Made by a program: the position numbers and the translations under genes. From positions 1 to 64,000 of the forward strand of contig NZ_BNBZ01000007.1 of the NCBI RefSeq assembly GCF_014656215.1: DNA of 64,000 bases, read 5' to 3'. This document shows positions 54,272 to 64,000 of this stretch, one piece after another. The notes beneath the pieces are model-generated. The model made no database searches. It saw only the letters and a list, made by a program, of their open reading frames with translations, and had not been told where the DNA came from. Source of the stretch: Streptomyces zaomyceticus. GTDB taxonomy: Bacteria; Actinomycetota; Actinomycetes; Streptomycetales; Streptomycetaceae. Position 1 is the first letter of the stretch. Each line of letters opens with the position of its first letter.

Positions 54272-55123
54272 CTACGCGAGCGGATCGGGCGCCGCCACGA
54301 CACCCAGCTCCGCCAGCTTCGCCCGGCCTCCGTCGACCGCGGTCAGGACGAGCGGCCCCTCCTCGGTCAGCGCGATGCTGTGCTCCCAGTGGGAGGACCA
54401 GGTGCCGTCCGTGGTGATGACCGTCCAGTCGTCCTTCAGGACCTCCGTGTGCGGGGTGCCCAGGGAGACCATCGGCTCGATCGCCAGGCAGAAGCCGGGA
54501 ACCAGCTTCGGGCCCTTGCCGCGCTTTCGGGAGACGTAGTTCAGCAGGTGCGGGTCCATGTGCATCTCGGTGCCGATGCCGTGGCCGCCGTAGTCCTCGA
54601 TGATCCCGTACCGGCCCAGGCTGTGGTCGCCGACCGGCGGCCGCGGCTGGCGCTTGATGTAGGTCTCGATCGCCTTGGAGACGTCCACCAGACGGTTGCC
54701 GACCTTCATGGCGGCGATGCCGGCCCACATCGACTCCTCCGTGACACGGGAGAGCTCGACGAGCTCGGGCGCGTGCCCGGTGCCCACGAAGGCCGTGAAG
54801 GCGGCGTCACCGTGCCAGCCGTCCACGATCGCGCCCGCGTCGATGGAGATGATGTCGCCGTCCTTGAGGACGGTCTTCTCGTCGGGGATGCCGTGGACGA
54901 CGACCTCGTTCACCGAGGTGCAGATCGTCGCGGGGAAACCGCCGTACCCGAGGAAGTTCGACTTCGCGCCGTGGTCGGCGATGACCTTCCGCGCCACCTC
55001 GTCGAGGTCGCGGGTCGTGGCGCCCGGCACGGCCGCCTCACTGGTCGCCGAGTGAATGGCGGCGACGACCAGCCCCGCCTCGCGCATCTTCGCGATCTGC
55101 TCGGGGGTCTTGATCTGCACCAT
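54272..55123 (-). CDS. map: Type I methionine aminopeptidase
   Basis: This 283-residue dimetal enzyme removes N-terminal methionine from nascent proteins. The five metal ligands are visible: DGDIISIDAGAIVDGWHGDAA (two Asp), GHGIGTEMHMDPHLLNY (His), FCLAIEPMVSLG (Glu) and a C-terminal Glu in EHSIALTEEGPLVLT. It starts MVQIKTPEQIAKMREAGLV. It follows adk after a 41-nt hairpin, so it may be partly uncoupled from secY-adk. Confidence 0.96.
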   Translation of the reverse strand: MVQIKTPEQIAKMREAGLVVAAIHSATSEAAVPGATTRDLDEVARKVIADHGAKSNFLGYGGFPATICTSVNEVVVHGIPDEKTVLKDGDIISIDAGAIVDGWHGDAAFTAFVGTGHAPELVELSRVTEESMWAGIAAMKVGNRLVDVSKAIETYIKRQPRPPVGDHSLGRYGIIEDYGGHGIGTEMHMDPHLLNYVSRKRGKGPKLVPGFCLAIEPMVSLGTPHTEVLKDDWTVITTDGTWSSHWEHSIALTEEGPLVLTAVDGGRAKLAELGVVAAPDPLA

Positions 55124-55165
55124 CGTGGCCGCGGCCTTTCCATCGAGTACGGGGAACAGAACAAC

Positions 55166-55206
55166 GATACGGCCGCGGCGCCCCCGAGGGGCACCGCGGC
55201 CGTATC
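55166..55206 (-). terminator. Hairpin between adk and map
   Basis: GATACGGCCGCGG pairs with CCGCGGCCGTATC; the inner C, GCCCC and GGGGC arms extend it around an A mismatch. It starts 14 nt after the adk stop. It may terminate or attenuate the secY-adk transcript. Confidence 0.75.
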
Positions 55207-55219
55207 GAACGAACCGGGG

Positions 55220-55867
55220 TTACTTCTTGAGCGCGGCCATCGCCTTCGCGGTGACCTCGTCCACCTTGCCGAGCGCCGAGATCGTCACGACCAGGTTCTG
55301 CGCCCGGTAGTAGTCGATGATCGGCTCGGTCTGCGTGTGGTAGACCTCCAGCCGCTTGCGGACCGTCTCCTCGGAGTCGTCCGCACGCTGGTAGAGCTCG
55401 CCGCCGCAGGCGTCGCAGACGCCCTCGGTCTTCGGCGCGTTGTACTCCACGTGGAAGACGTGCGCGCTGTCGTTGCGGCAGATGCGGCGACCCGCGATCC
55501 GCTTCACAACCTCGTCCTCGGGGACCTCCAGGTCCAGGACCGCGTCGAGCTGCATGTCCTCGGCCTTCAGGACCACGTCCAGGGCCTCGGCCTGAGCCAC
55601 GTTGCGGGGGAACCCGTCCAGCAGGAAGCCGTTGACGGCGTCCGACTGCTCCATCCGGTCCTTGGCCATCCCGATGGTCACCTCGTCGGGCACCAGGTCG
55701 CCGGCGTCCATGAACGCCTTGGCCTTGAGACCAAGCTCCGTGCCCTGAGAGATGTTGGCGCGGAACAGGTCGCCCGTGGAGATGTGCGGGATGTCCAGGT
55801 TCTTGGCAAGGAACGCAGCCTGCGTTCCCTTGCCGGCACCGGGCGGTCCGACGAGGACGATTCGCAT
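55220..55867 (-). CDS. adk: Adenylate kinase
   Basis: This 215-residue enzyme interconverts AMP, ADP and ATP. The P-loop is [17 protein letters not shown], the AMP site contains [11 protein letters not shown], and the lid has a zinc-binding-like cysteine/histidine set in [17 protein letters not shown] and [10 protein letters not shown]. The ATG at 55867 shares one base with the secY stop (TGATG). It is the second gene of secY-adk. Confidence 0.97.
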   Translation of the reverse strand: MRIVLVGPPGAGKGTQAAFLAKNLDIPHISTGDLFRANISQGTELGLKAKAFMDAGDLVPDEVTIGMAKDRMEQSDAVNGFLLDGFPRNVAQAEALDVVLKAEDMQLDAVLDLEVPEDEVVKRIAGRRICRNDSAHVFHVEYNAPKTEGVCDACGGELYQRADDSEETVRKRLEVYHTQTEPIIDYYRAQNLVVTISALGKVDEVTAKAMAALKK

Positions 55868-57186
55868 CAGCGGAGGAACCCTTCGTAATTGCGCTGCTGG
55901 AGCTGGCTCTCGATCTGCTTCACGGTCTCCAGCCCCACACCCACGATGATGAGGATGCTCGTCCCACCGAAGGGGAAGTTGGCATTGGCGCCACCGAAGC
56001 CTGCCAACGCCATCGTCGGCACAAGAGCGATCAGACCCAAGTACAGCGAGCCCGGCCAAGTGATCCGGTTGAGCACGTAGCTCAGATACTCGGCAGTAGG
56101 TCGACCAGCCCGGATACCCGGGATGAAGCCACCATACTTCTTCATGTTGTCGGCGACTTCCTCGGGGTTGAACGAGATCGCCACATAGAAGAAGGCGAAG
56201 AACACGATCAGGAGGAAGTACGTGGCGATGTAGTAGGGGTGGTCACCCTTGACGAAGTGGGCTTCGATCCAGGTCTTCCACCCTGCGGTGGAGTTCGAGA
56301 ACTGCGCGATCAAGGCCGGGATGTAGAGCAGCGACGAAGCGAAGATGACAGGAATCACACCCGCCTGGTTCACCTTCAGCGGGATGTACGTGGACGTACC
56401 GCCGTAGGAACGCCGGCCGATCATGCGCTTCGCGTACTGCACCGGGATCCGGCGCTGGGCCTGCTCGACGAAGACCACGAGGGCCACCATCACGAAGCCG
56501 ATGAGGATGACGGTGCCGAACTCGATCCAGCCCTTGGCGAGCTTGCCGCTCTCCTTGATGGCCCACAGGGCGCCCGGGAAGCCGGCGGCGATCGAGATGA
56601 ACATCAGGATCGACATGCCGTTGCCGATGCCGCGGTCGGTGATGAGCTCACCGAGCCACATGACGATGCAGGTACCGGCGGTCATCGTGATGACCATGGT
56701 GGCGATGGTGAAGATCGAGGGGTCGGGAACGACCTGGTCCGCGACCCGGCAGCCACTGAACAGCGCACCGCTCTTGGCGGTGGCCACGAGACCGGTGCCC
56801 TGAAGCACGGCGAGGGCGACCGTCAGGTACCGGGTGTACTGCGTGATCTTGGCCGTACCCGACTGACCCTCCTTCTTGAGGGCTTCGAGACGCGGGATCA
56901 CGACGGTCAGCAGCTGCAGGATGATGCTGGCCGTGATGTACGGCATGATGCCGAGCGCGAAGATGGTGATCTGCAGCAGCGCTCCGCCACTGAACATGTT
57001 GACCAGGCCGAAGAGGCTGTTGTTGCCCTCACTGGCCTGCTTCACACACTGCTGGACGGCCTCGTAGCTGACGCCGGGAACCGGGATGTGGGCCCCGAGG
57101 CGGTACAGCACGATGATGGCGAGCGTGAAGAGCAGCTTCTTGCGCAGGTCGGGCGTCTTGAACGCCCGGGCGAACGCGGTGAGCAC
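55867..57186 (-). CDS. secY: Preprotein translocase subunit SecY
   Basis: This 439-residue channel subunit of the Sec translocon has ten membrane helices. Recognisable parts are [59 protein letters not shown], and the final [12 protein letters not shown]. The GTG at 57186 is chosen because AGGAGG lies 4 nt upstream; an in-frame upstream extension (to 57219) is not conserved. It starts the secY-adk unit after a terminator, with a short leader hairpin. Confidence 0.97.
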   Translation of the reverse strand: MLTAFARAFKTPDLRKKLLFTLAIIVLYRLGAHIPVPGVSYEAVQQCVKQASEGNNSLFGLVNMFSGGALLQITIFALGIMPYITASIILQLLTVVIPRLEALKKEGQSGTAKITQYTRYLTVALAVLQGTGLVATAKSGALFSGCRVADQVVPDPSIFTIATMVITMTAGTCIVMWLGELITDRGIGNGMSILMFISIAAGFPGALWAIKESGKLAKGWIEFGTVILIGFVMVALVVFVEQAQRRIPVQYAKRMIGRRSYGGTSTYIPLKVNQAGVIPVIFASSLLYIPALIAQFSNSTAGWKTWIEAHFVKGDHPYYIATYFLLIVFFAFFYVAISFNPEEVADNMKKYGGFIPGIRAGRPTAEYLSYVLNRITWPGSLYLGLIALVPTMALAGFGGANANFPFGGTSILIIVGVGLETVKQIESQLQQRNYEGFLR

Positions 57187-57264
57187 GGTGCCTCCTGCGA
57201 CCCCCGCGCTAGGCGTCAAGGGTGACGGTCTTGAGGTTCGACGAATAGGTATCGGTCTTCAATT

Positions 57265-57285
57265 CCGTGCGGGCATACCGCACGG
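57265..57285 (-). other. Leader hairpin upstream of secY
   Basis: CCGTGCGG-GCATA-CCGCACGG forms a perfect 8-bp stem in the 213-bp secY leader, about 80 nt before the start codon. It may be a regulatory or stability element. Confidence 0.45.
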
Positions 57286-57340
57286 AGTCTAGACAGTGCA
57301 CGCCACCTTACCGGCGACCATGCCCCCCTAGGAACGACCA

Positions 57341-57374
57341 ATCGGGGATGCCCCTTTTGGGAGGCATCCCCGAT
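57341..57374 (-). terminator. Terminator after rplO
   Basis: ATCGGGGATGCC (57341-57352) pairs with GGCATCCCCGAT (57363-57374); the CCC..GGG arms inside extend it. It begins 26 nt after the rplO stop and ends the spc operon before secY. Confidence 0.85.
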
Positions 57375-57399
57375 CGGATGTTCAAGCCATCGAGTCGTC

Positions 57400-57855
57400 T
57401 CAGACGAGCTCGGTGACGGTGCCACCGGCGGCGGCGATCTTCTCCTTGGCGGAGCCGGAGACGGCGTCAACCGTCACCTGCAGCGCCACGGTGATCTCGC
57501 CGGTGCCGAGCACCTTGACAAGCTGGTTCTTGCGAACCGCACCCTTGGCGACCAGATCGGCCACCGTGACCTCGCCACCCTGCGGGTAGAGCGCGGTGAG
57601 CTTGTCCAGGTTCACGACCTGGTACTCGGTGCGGAACGGGTTCTTGAAGCCCTTGAGCTTCGGCAGACGCATGTGGAGGGGCATCTGCCCACCCTCGAAG
57701 CGCTGCGGAACCTGGTAACGGGCCTTGGTGCCCTTGGTACCACGACCGGCCGTCTTACCCTTCGACGCCTCACCACGACCGACACGGGTCTTCGCGGTCT
57801 TGGCACCGGGGGCGGGACGGAGGTTGTGGGCCTTCAGCGGGTTGGTCTCCGCCAT
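57400..57855 (-). CDS. rplO: 50S ribosomal protein L15
   Basis: This 151-residue L15 has the basic extended N-terminus ([35 protein letters not shown]) that threads into 23S rRNA, and the globular C-terminus with [20 protein letters not shown]. The ATG at 57855 ([12 protein letters not shown]) is preferred to one three codons upstream. It ends the spc operon. Confidence 0.97.
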   Translation of the reverse strand: MAETNPLKAHNLRPAPGAKTAKTRVGRGEASKGKTAGRGTKGTKARYQVPQRFEGGQMPLHMRLPKLKGFKNPFRTEYQVVNLDKLTALYPQGGEVTVADLVAKGAVRKNQLVKVLGTGEITVALQVTVDAVSGSAKEKIAAAGGTVTELV

Positions 57856-57856
57856 G

Positions 57857-58039
57857 TCAGTCAACCTCCTCGACCGTCACGAGGTGGCGGACGGTGTGAA
57901 CCATTCCGCGGAACTCGGGGCGGTCCTCCTTGACAACCACGTCGTTGACCTTCTTGAGGCCGAGCGAACGCAGGGTGTCGCGGTGGTTCTGCTTGCTGCC
58001 GATGTACGACTTCGTCTGCGTGACCTTGAGGCGAGCCAT
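57857..58039 (-). CDS. rpmD: 50S ribosomal protein L30
   Basis: This 60-residue L30, [20 protein letters not shown] and [20 protein letters not shown], matches the family in full. Its start overlaps the rpsE stop by one base, and it is 1 bp from rplO. Confidence 0.97.
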   Translation of the reverse strand: MARLKVTQTKSYIGSKQNHRDTLRSLGLKKVNDVVVKEDRPEFRGMVHTVRHLVTVEEVD

Positions 58040-58641
58040 TACGCACCCGCCCCGGCACGCGCACGGAGGAGAGCCGCGGGAGCGACGTCCTCGAGGGGCA
58101 GACCACGGCGAGCCGCGATCTCCTCGGGACGCTGCAGGCCCTTGAGGGCCGCCACGGTCGCGTGCACGATGTTGATCGCGTTGTCGGAGCCGAGCGACTT
58201 CGACAGGATGTCGTGAACGCCGGCGCACTCGAGCACGGCGCGCACCGGGCCACCGGCGATAACACCGGTACCGGGGGAAGCCGGCTTGAGCAGGACGACG
58301 CCCGCGGCCTTCTCGCCCTGGATCGGGTGAGGGATGGTGCCCTGGATGCGGGGAACCTTGAAGAAGTTCTTCTTCGCTTCCTCGACACCCTTGGCGATGG
58401 CCGCGGGAACTTCCTTGGCCTTGCCGTAACCGACACCTACGGTGCCGTCACCGTCGCCCACCACGACCAGCGCGGTGAAGCTGAAGCGGCGACCACCCTT
58501 GACAACCTTGGCGACGCGGTTGATCGCGACAACGCGCTCAACGTACGCGGTCTTCTCGGCGGCAGCGCCACCGTCGCGGCCCTTCCGGTCCCGCCGCTCG
58601 CCGCCACCGGCACCGCTTCCGCGGCGCTGGGGTCCAGCCAT
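58039..58641 (-). CDS. rpsE: 30S ribosomal protein S5
   Basis: This 200-residue S5 has the double-stranded-RNA-binding core ([30 protein letters not shown], in part) and [29 protein letters not shown]. The C-terminus ends in an arginine/alanine-rich tail, and the N-terminus is Gly/Arg-rich. It follows rplR by 46 bp. Confidence 0.97.
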   Translation of the reverse strand: MAGPQRRGSGAGGGERRDRKGRDGGAAAEKTAYVERVVAINRVAKVVKGGRRFSFTALVVVGDGDGTVGVGYGKAKEVPAAIAKGVEEAKKNFFKVPRIQGTIPHPIQGEKAAGVVLLKPASPGTGVIAGGPVRAVLECAGVHDILSKSLGSDNAINIVHATVAALKGLQRPEEIAARRGLPLEDVAPAALLRARAGAGA

Positions 58642-58687
58642 TGGATTTACCTCTCTCTGTTACGTCCGTTAGTCCCGGAACCGGGGC

Positions 58688-59071
58688 TTAGAACTTCAGC
58701 CCGGCTTCGCGGGCGGCGTCAGCCAGAGCGGCAATGCGCCCGGCGTACCTGTTGCCACCACGGTCGAACACGACAGCCTCGACGCCAGCGGCCTTGGCGC
58801 GCTCGGCGACAAGAGCGCCGACCTGCTTGGCCTGCGCGGACTTGTCACCCTCGCCACCGCGGATCGAAGCGTCCAGGTTCGACGCGGACGCAAGGGTGTG
58901 ACCCTTGAGGTCGTCGATGACCTGAGCGGTGATACCGCGGTTCGAACGCGTCACGACGAGGCGCGGACGCTCCGCCGTACCCGACACGTTCTTGCGGATG
59001 CGGATGTGGCGGCGCGCCTTGGCGGCACGCTTGTAAGCGTCGCCCTTGGCGATCTTCACACCGTATGCCAT
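58688..59071 (-). CDS. rplR: 50S ribosomal protein L18
   Basis: This 127-residue 5S-rRNA-binding protein has [30 protein letters not shown] and the end [11 protein letters not shown], all L18 blocks. It follows rplF by 3 bp. Confidence 0.97.
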   Translation of the reverse strand: MAYGVKIAKGDAYKRAAKARRHIRIRKNVSGTAERPRLVVTRSNRGITAQVIDDLKGHTLASASNLDASIRGGEGDKSAQAKQVGALVAERAKAAGVEAVVFDRGGNRYAGRIAALADAAREAGLKF

Positions 59072-59074
59072 GGC

Positions 59075-59614
59075 TTACTTACCAGCCTTTCCGACCTTGC
59101 GGCGGATGACCTCGCCGGCGTACTTGACGCCCTTGGCCTTGTACGGGTCGGGCTTCCGCAGCTTGCGGATGTTCGCCGCGACCTCGCCGACCTTCTGCTT
59201 GTCGATGCCCTCGACCGAGAACTTGGTCGGCGACTCGACCTTGAACGAGATGCCCTCGGGCGCCTCGACCAGGATCGGGTGGCTGTAGCCGAGCTGGAAC
59301 TCCAGGTTGGAGCCCTTCGCGGCCACGCGGTAACCGACACCGCTGATCTCGAGCGCCTTCACGTAACCCTGGGTCACACCGGTGATCATGTTGGCCACCA
59401 GCGTGCGGGACAGGCCGTGAAGGGCCTTGTTCTGACGCTCGTCGTTCGGACGGTTGACGTTGAGCACGCCATCCTCGCCCTTAACGATCTCGATCGGAGC
59501 GGCGACGGTGTGGGTCAGGGTGCCCTTGGAACCCTTGACCGTGACCGTGCGGCCATCGATGGTGACGTCCACGCCGGCGGGAACCTGGATAGGCAGCTTG
59601 CCAATACGCGACAT
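59075..59614 (-). CDS. rplF: 50S ribosomal protein L6
   Basis: This 179-residue L6 has the tandem fold visible in [40 protein letters not shown] and the C-terminal [24 protein letters not shown] (partly). It binds 23S rRNA near the sarcin-ricin loop. It follows rpsH by 21 bp. Confidence 0.97.
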   Translation of the reverse strand: MSRIGKLPIQVPAGVDVTIDGRTVTVKGSKGTLTHTVAAPIEIVKGEDGVLNVNRPNDERQNKALHGLSRTLVANMITGVTQGYVKALEISGVGYRVAAKGSNLEFQLGYSHPILVEAPEGISFKVESPTKFSVEGIDKQKVGEVAANIRKLRKPDPYKAKGVKYAGEVIRRKVGKAGK

Positions 59615-59635
59615 TAGCTATTCCTCCGTTCCCGA

Positions 59636-60034
59636 CTACCAGACGTAGGCGAGGACTTCCCCACCTACGCCCTTCTTGCCTGCCTGCTGGCCGGTCAGGA
59701 GACCGTGGGACGTGGAGATGATCGCCACGCCCAGGCCGCCGAGAACCTTCGGCAGGTTGGTGGACTTCGCGTAAACCCGGAGACCGGGCTTCGAGATCCG
59801 CTTGATGCCCGCGATGGAGCGCTCACGGTTCGGACCGAACTTGAGCTCGAGGACGAGGTTCTTGCCGACCTCGGCGTCCTCGACCTTCCAGCCCGTGATG
59901 AAGCCCTCCTGCTGGAGGATTTCCGCGATGTGAGACTTGATCTTGCTGTGCGGCATCGTCACGGAGTCGTGGTATGCCGAGTTCGCGTTACGCAGACGAG
60001 TCAGCATGTCCGCGATCGGATCAGTCATGGTCAT
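59636..60034 (-). CDS. rpsH: 30S ribosomal protein S8
   Basis: This 132-residue S8 begins [25 protein letters not shown] and ends with the conserved [26 protein letters not shown] (partly quoted). The start at 60034 follows AGG at 7 nt; an ATG two codons downstream is an alternative. The upstream gap to rpsN is 206 bp and contains no gene. Confidence 0.97.
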   Translation of the reverse strand: MTMTDPIADMLTRLRNANSAYHDSVTMPHSKIKSHIAEILQQEGFITGWKVEDAEVGKNLVLELKFGPNRERSIAGIKRISKPGLRVYAKSTNLPKVLGGLGVAIISTSHGLLTGQQAGKKGVGGEVLAYVW

Positions 60035-60240
60035 GAATTGGCCTTCGGCCTCTCTCGCCGGGGTTTCCAGTGCGCCATCCCTCTCCCCACACAGGGGCGG
60101 GACGGGTGCGGCGCGGGGACCTACGGCGTAGTAAGTCGTACGGGCGACGGACGCCCAACCCTCCTAGCCTAAGCCATGGAGGGATGGGCATCCGACAACC
60201 CAGTGCTTACCGAGAGACTCCGGTCATCCCAAGTAAGGGA

Positions 60241-60426
60241 TTACCAGGAGCTCTTGGTCACGCCCGGCAGCTCGCCACGGTGAGCCATCTCACGAAGGCA
60301 CACGCGGCACAGGCCGAACTTGCGGTACACGGAGTGGGGACGACCACAGCGCTGGCAGCGCGTGTAGCCACGCACGCCGAACTTGGGCTTGCGTGCAGCC
60401 TTCGCGATGAGAGCCTTCTTCGCCAT
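60241..60426 (-). CDS. rpsN: 30S ribosomal protein S14, type Z
   Basis: This 61-residue S14 (also called rpsZ) is the short zinc-binding form: C24-x2-C27 and C40-x2-C43 in [12 protein letters not shown] and [10 protein letters not shown]. It starts [20 protein letters not shown] and follows rplE by 5 bp, as in other actinobacterial spc operons. Confidence 0.97.
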   Translation of the reverse strand: MAKKALIAKAARKPKFGVRGYTRCQRCGRPHSVYRKFGLCRVCLREMAHRGELPGVTKSSW

Positions 60427-60431
60427 CTCGC

Positions 60432-60986
60432 TTACGCCTCCTTGAAGGGGAAGCCGAGGTGACGCAGAAGGGCACGGCCCTCGTCGTCGTTGGTCGCCGT
60501 GGTCACCACGGTGATGTCCATACCCCGGACACGGTCGATCTTGTCCTGGTCGATCTCGTGGAACATGACCTGCTCCGTGAGACCGAAGGTGTAGTTGCCA
60601 CGCCCGTCGAACTGCTTGGGGGACAGACCACGGAAGTCGCGGATGCGCGGAAGCGCGAGCGACAGGGTGCGGTCCAGGAACTCCCACATGCGGTCGCCAC
60701 GGAGGGTGACGTGCGCACCGATCGGCTGGCCCTCGCGAAGCTTGAACTGCGCGATGGACTTGCGGGCCTTGGTGACGGCCGGCTTCTGACCGGTGATGGT
60801 GGTCAGGTCACGGACGGCACCGTCCATGAGCTTCGAGTCACGGGCGGCGTCGCCGACACCCATGTTGACCACGATCTTCACGAGGCCGGGAACCTGCATG
60901 ACGTTCTCGTAGGAGAACTCCTCACGCAGCTTGCCCGCGATCTCCTCGCGGTACTTCGTCTTGAGACGCGGAGTGGTGGTAGCCAT
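60432..60986 (-). CDS. rplE: 50S ribosomal protein L5
   Basis: This 184-residue protein binds 5S rRNA at the central protuberance. Family blocks include [28 protein letters not shown] (in part), [25 protein letters not shown] and [20 protein letters not shown]. Its ATG shares one base with the rplX stop, giving tight coupling. Confidence 0.97.
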   Translation of the reverse strand: MATTTPRLKTKYREEIAGKLREEFSYENVMQVPGLVKIVVNMGVGDAARDSKLMDGAVRDLTTITGQKPAVTKARKSIAQFKLREGQPIGAHVTLRGDRMWEFLDRTLSLALPRIRDFRGLSPKQFDGRGNYTFGLTEQVMFHEIDQDKIDRVRGMDITVVTTATNDDEGRALLRHLGFPFKEA

Positions 60987-61297
60987 CAGATGTCCTCACC
61001 CGTCCGCTTGGCAACGCGGATCTTGTTGCCCTCGTCGTCGAAGCGGAAACCGACACGCGTGACGACCTTCTTGCCGTCCTTCTCCACGACCAGCTGGACG
61101 TTGGAGACGTGGACCGGAGCCTCGGTCGTGACGATGCCACCGGCCTGCGACGGGCCGGCCTTGGTGTGCTTCTTGACCCGGTTGACACCCTCGACGAGGA
61201 CGCGGTTCTCGCGGGGGAAGGCCGTGATGACCTTGCCCTGCTTGCCCTTGTCCTTACCGGTGATGACCTGGACCAGGTCGCCCTTCTTGATCTTCAT
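60986..61297 (-). CDS. rplX: 50S ribosomal protein L24
   Basis: This 103-residue L24 carries the KOW motif near the N-terminus ([22 protein letters not shown], partly) and the typical basic blocks [14 protein letters not shown] and [18 protein letters not shown]. It initiates 50S assembly. It follows rplN by 2 bp. Confidence 0.97.
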   Translation of the reverse strand: MKIKKGDLVQVITGKDKGKQGKVITAFPRENRVLVEGVNRVKKHTKAGPSQAGGIVTTEAPVHVSNVQLVVEKDGKKVVTRVGFRFDDEGNKIRVAKRTGEDI

Positions 61298-61299
61298 GC

Positions 61300-61668
61300 T
61301 TACAGCACCTCCGGCGCGAGCGAGATGATCTTCATGAACTTCTTCTCGCGCAGCTCACGGCCGACCGGGCCGAAGATACGGGTGCCACGAGGGTCGCCGT
61401 CGTTCTTGAGAATGACAGCGGCGTTCTCGTCGAAGCGGATGTACGAGCCGTCCTGGCGGCGGCGCTCCTTGACGGTGCGAACGATGACCGCCTTGACGAC
61501 GTCACCCTTCTTCACGTTGCCACCGGGGATCGCGTCCTTGACGGTGGCGACGATGACGTCACCGATGCCCGCGTAGCGGCGACCCGAGCCACCGAGAACA
61601 CGGATGCAAAGGATCTCCTTGGCACCAGTGTTGTCGGCGACACGCAGTCGCGACTCCTGCTGGATCAC
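61300..61668 (-). CDS. rplN: 50S ribosomal protein L14
   Basis: This 122-residue L14 begins [20 protein letters not shown] and contains [29 protein letters not shown] and [23 protein letters not shown] (in part). It is the first gene of the spc operon here, with two hairpins in the 154-bp gap before it. Confidence 0.97.
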   Translation of the reverse strand: MIQQESRLRVADNTGAKEILCIRVLGGSGRRYAGIGDVIVATVKDAIPGGNVKKGDVVKAVIVRTVKERRRQDGSYIRFDENAAVILKNDGDPRGTRIFGPVGRELREKKFMKIISLAPEVL

Positions 61669-61701
61669 GTCTATCTCCTGATTTGTCTGCCGGTTCCCGG
61701 C

Positions 61702-61731
61702 GGGGTTGCGCCAAGTGATCAGCGCAACCCC
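61702..61731 (-). other. Leader hairpin upstream of rplN
   Basis: GGGGTTGCGC (61702-61711) pairs perfectly with GCGCAACCCC (61722-61731), loop CAAGTGATCA. It lies 34 nt before the rplN start and may be a leader or S8/L14-related control element. Confidence 0.5.
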
Positions 61732-61751
61732 ACCGAGCCTGGCGGAACTGA

Positions 61752-61789
61752 CCTGAGGGGCCCCCCATATTTCTTATGAGGGCCTCAGG
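61752..61789 (-). terminator. Hairpin after rpsQ separating S10 and spc
   Basis: CCTGAGGGGCCC pairs imperfectly with GGGCCTCAGG, leaving an AT-rich loop (CATATTTCTTATG). It follows the rpsQ stop by about 34 nt and marks the likely end of the S10 transcript. Confidence 0.6.
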
Positions 61790-61822
61790 CTGAACTTGTG
61801 GATTTCCCTTGCGGGAAATTCC

Positions 61823-62104
61823 TTACTTGGCCTTCTCGAGGATCTCGATGACGCGCCAGTGCTTCGTCGACGACAGCTTCCGGGTCTCCATCAGGAGGAC
61901 GCGGTCACCGATGCCGGCAGCGTTCTGCTCGTCGTGAGCCTTGAGCTTGTTCGTACGGCGGATGACCTTGCCGTACAGCGCGTGCTTGACGCGGTCCTCG
62001 ACAGCGACGACGACGGTCTTGTCCATCTTGTCGCTGACGACCAGGCCCTCGCGGACCTTGCGAGCGTTGCGCTCGGTCTTCTCAGTCACGTTGCTCTCGC
62101 TCAT
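61823..62104 (-). CDS. rpsQ: 30S ribosomal protein S17
   Basis: This 93-residue S17 starts [20 protein letters not shown] and has [20 protein letters not shown] and [21 protein letters not shown]. Its ATG overlaps the rpmC stop by one base. It is the last gene of the S10 part of the cluster. Confidence 0.97.
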   Translation of the reverse strand: MSESNVTEKTERNARKVREGLVVSDKMDKTVVVAVEDRVKHALYGKVIRRTNKLKAHDEQNAAGIGDRVLLMETRKLSSTKHWRVIEILEKAK

Positions 62105-62328
62105 CAGGCGTTCTCCACCGTCTCGATGCCCAGCTCACGCTCACGCATCAGGGTGTAGATCCGGGCGATGTCCTTACGGACGGACTTGAGCCGACCGTGG
62201 TTCTCGAGCTGGCCCGTCGCCGCCTGGAAGCGGAGGTTGAACAGCTCTTCCTTGGCCTCGCGGAGCTTGTTGAGAAGCTCCTCGTTGCCCAGCTCGCGCA
62301 GCTCGGACGCCTTGGTACCGGCCGACAT
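62104..62328 (-). CDS. rpmC: 50S ribosomal protein L29
   Basis: This 74-residue helical-hairpin protein, [20 protein letters not shown] with [20 protein letters not shown] and a C-terminal [14 protein letters not shown], matches L29. The ATG at 62328 shares one base with the rplP stop. A GTG one codon upstream is an alternative start. Confidence 0.96.
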   Translation of the reverse strand: MSAGTKASELRELGNEELLNKLREAKEELFNLRFQAATGQLENHGRLKSVRKDIARIYTLMRERELGIETVENA

Positions 62329-62747
62329 CACAGCTCACCTGCTTCGCGCTTAACGATCTTGCACTTCATCGGCAGCTTGTGGGCCGCACGGGTCAGGGCC
62401 TCGCGCGCGATCTTCTCGTTCGGGTAGGACAGTTCGAACATCACCCGACCCGGCTTGACGTTCGCGATCCACCACTCCGGAGAACCCTTACCGGAACCCA
62501 TGCGGGTCTCGGCGGGCTTCTTCGTCAGCGGGCGGTCCGGGTAGATGTTGATCCAGACCTTGCCGCCACGCTTGATGTGGCGGGTCATCGCGATACGAGC
62601 CGCCTCGATCTGGCGGTTGGTCACGTACGCCGGCGTGAGGGCCTGAATGCCGTACTCGCCGAACGCAACCTGCGTACCACCCTTGCTCATACCCGAGCGC
62701 TTGGGGTGGTGCTGCTTGCGGTGCTTGACCCTACGGGGGATCAGCAT
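62328..62747 (-). CDS. rplP: 50S ribosomal protein L16
   Basis: This 139-residue L16 starts [20 protein letters not shown] and has [24 protein letters not shown] and [25 protein letters not shown] (in part). It helps to shape the A-site and peptidyl-transferase region. It follows rpsC by 5 bp. Confidence 0.97.
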   Translation of the reverse strand: MLIPRRVKHRKQHHPKRSGMSKGGTQVAFGEYGIQALTPAYVTNRQIEAARIAMTRHIKRGGKVWINIYPDRPLTKKPAETRMGSGKGSPEWWIANVKPGRVMFELSYPNEKIAREALTRAAHKLPMKCKIVKREAGEL

Positions 62748-62752
62748 TTCGG

Positions 62753-63601
62753 TCAGGCCTCCGTTCCGGTGCTCTCAGCCGGAGCGGCAGCGGCGGCGGG
62801 AGCGTCGGCCTTGGGGGCCTCGGCAGCCGGCGCGGACTGCTGCTGCGGCTTGCGGCCGCGGCCGCCACGCTCGCCACCGCGGCCACCACGGCCGGCCGGG
62901 CGGTCGCCAGCGCCGGCGCCACGGGCCGGGCGGTTACCCGCACGGGCCGCAGCGTTCTCGGCGCGGACCTCGGCGATGTTCTTGACGTCGCCCTTGTAGA
63001 TCCAGACCTTCACGCCGATACGGCCGAAGGTCGTCTTGGCCTCGAAGAAGCCGTAGTCGACGTTCGCGCGGAGCGTGTGCAGGGGCACACGGCCCTCGCG
63101 GTAGAACTCCGAGCGGGACATCTCGGCGCCGCCGAGACGGCCACCGCACTGGATCTTGATGCCCTTGGCGCCGGCCTTCATCGTGCCCTGCATGCTCTTA
63201 CGCATGGCGCGACGGAAGGAGACGCGGGAGGAGAGCTGCTCGGCGACGGCCTGAGCAACCAGCTGAGCGTCCATCTCGGGGTTCTTGACCTCGAGGATGT
63301 TCAGCTGGACCTGCTTGCCCGTGAGCTTCTCGAGGTCACCGCGGATGCGGTCGGCCTCGGCGCCACGGCGGCCGATGACGATGCCGGGACGCGCGGTGTG
63401 GATGTCCACCCGCACGCGGTCACGGGTGCGCTCGATCTCAACCTTCGAGATGCCGGCGCGCTCCATGCCGGACGTCATCATCCGACGGATGGCGACGTCT
63501 TCCTTGACGTAGTCCTTGTACAGCTTGTCGGCGTACCAACGGGACTTGAAGTCCGTGGTGATGCCGAGCCGGAACCCATGCGGGTTAACCTTCTGGCCCA
63601 T
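62753..63601 (-). CDS. rpsC: 30S ribosomal protein S3
   Basis: This 282-residue S3 has a KH domain in the N-terminal half ([30 protein letters not shown], in part) and the second domain with [18 protein letters not shown]. The C-terminal 70 residues are a Gly/Arg/Ala/Pro-rich extension, common in Streptomyces S3 and longer than in E. coli. Its start overlaps the rplV stop by one base. Confidence 0.97.
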   Translation of the reverse strand: MGQKVNPHGFRLGITTDFKSRWYADKLYKDYVKEDVAIRRMMTSGMERAGISKVEIERTRDRVRVDIHTARPGIVIGRRGAEADRIRGDLEKLTGKQVQLNILEVKNPEMDAQLVAQAVAEQLSSRVSFRRAMRKSMQGTMKAGAKGIKIQCGGRLGGAEMSRSEFYREGRVPLHTLRANVDYGFFEAKTTFGRIGVKVWIYKGDVKNIAEVRAENAAARAGNRPARGAGAGDRPAGRGGRGGERGGRGRKPQQQSAPAAEAPKADAPAAAAAPAESTGTEA

Positions 63602-63948
63602 TACCGGGTTCCTTCCTTGCTGCTGACGACCACGGTGATGTGGCTGGTCCGCTTACGGATCCGGTAGGCACGGCCCTGGGCACGCGGACGGAACCGCTTC
63701 AGGGTCGGGCCCTCATCCACGAACGCCTCGCTGATGACCAGCGAAGAGGCGTCGGTGTGGTCGTAGTTGTGTGCAGCGTTGGCGATGGCGCTGTCCAGCA
63801 CCTTGCCAACCGGCACGCTCGCGGCCTGCGGGGCGAAACGCAGGACCGCCTGAGCCTCCGTGGCATCCATGCCACGGATAAGGTCCACCACGCGGCGGGC
63901 CTTCATGGGCGTGACGCGGATGTACCGCGCCTGGGCCCTGGCTTCCAT
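63601..63948 (-). CDS. rplV: 50S ribosomal protein L22
   Basis: This 115-residue L22 starts [20 protein letters not shown] (ATG at 63948, after GGAAGGA at 6 nt) and ends with the tip loop region [31 protein letters not shown] (in part) that lines the exit tunnel. It overlaps rpsC by one base. Upstream starts at 63978 add non-conserved residues and are rejected. Confidence 0.97.
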   Translation of the reverse strand: MEARAQARYIRVTPMKARRVVDLIRGMDATEAQAVLRFAPQAASVPVGKVLDSAIANAAHNYDHTDASSLVISEAFVDEGPTLKRFRPRAQGRAYRIRKRTSHITVVVSSKEGTR

Positions 63949-63990
63949 GGTTGTCCTTCCAGTGTCTGTCATGGTCATTCCACCCCGCTA

Positions 63991-64000
63991 CTAGCGGCGC
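63991..64000 (-). CDS. rpsS: Probable 3' end of rpsS
   Basis: Only ten bases remain: two arginine codons and a TAG stop on the minus strand, 42 bp before rplV. By conserved S10 gene order this should be the end of rpsS (S19). The sequence alone is too short to prove it. Confidence 0.4.

Overview
This window is chromosomal DNA from a Streptomyces species. The evidence is the very high GC content, frequent GTG starts, and the gene set guaB3-guaB-shbA-bldM-whiD, groES-groEL1 with CIRCE operators, and the truA-rplQ-rpoA-rpsK-rpsM-rpmJ-infA-map-adk-secY-ribosomal block. From memory this order matches the S. coelicolor core between the S10/spc ribosomal operons and guaB3. Nothing indicates a prophage, plasmid, CRISPR array, transposase, rRNA or tRNA gene.

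Layout. 1-5.3 kb: purine enzymes GuaB3 and GuaB, sigma factor ShbA, then the developmental regulators BldM and WhiD, divergent across a 433-bp promoter region. 5.3-8.2 kb: LysR regulator, MOSC protein and a short-chain dehydrogenase. 8.2-17.1 kb: an accessory carbohydrate locus. It holds a secreted beta-helix protein, a DUF2264 protein, a DeoR/LacI hybrid regulator, a three-gene sugar ABC importer and a D-2-hydroxyacid dehydrogenase. A perfect 12-bp inverted repeat and a related copy sit beside two promoters with the same architecture, suggesting one regulon. 17.1-21.3 kb: an 1156-residue STAND-type NTPase, divergent from an ABM/SnoaL-like protein. 21.4-23.7 kb: groES-groEL1 under two CIRCE operators. 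23.7-29.6 kb: two paralogous NodB-type lipoproteins flank a methyltransferase, a membrane protein and an ECF42-type sigma factor with its DGPF partner. 29.7-45.8 kb: t6A genes (tsaB, rimI, tsaD, tsaE) interleaved with envelope and cofactor genes (alr, L,D-transpeptidase, nnr, acpS, glmS, coaA, glmM). This stretch has two DmdR/IdeR-type iron boxes, one before a 63-codon gene and one embedded in a promoter that reads into a short hairpin-terminated region. 45.9-64 kb: translation and secretion genes from rpsI-rplM through rpoA, infA, adk and secY to rplV, nearly all leftward and tightly packed, with hairpins marking transcript boundaries. An ABC-F ATPase and a proline/glutamine-rich membrane protein interrupt this block.

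The most interesting observations are the candidate iron-responsive small transcript at about 38.83-39.02 kb, the shared operator and promoter design of the carbohydrate locus, the orphan STAND NTPase, a transpeptidase-like protein without its catalytic cysteine, and a repeated pattern in which the 3' ends of several accessory genes are reiterated just past their stop codons.
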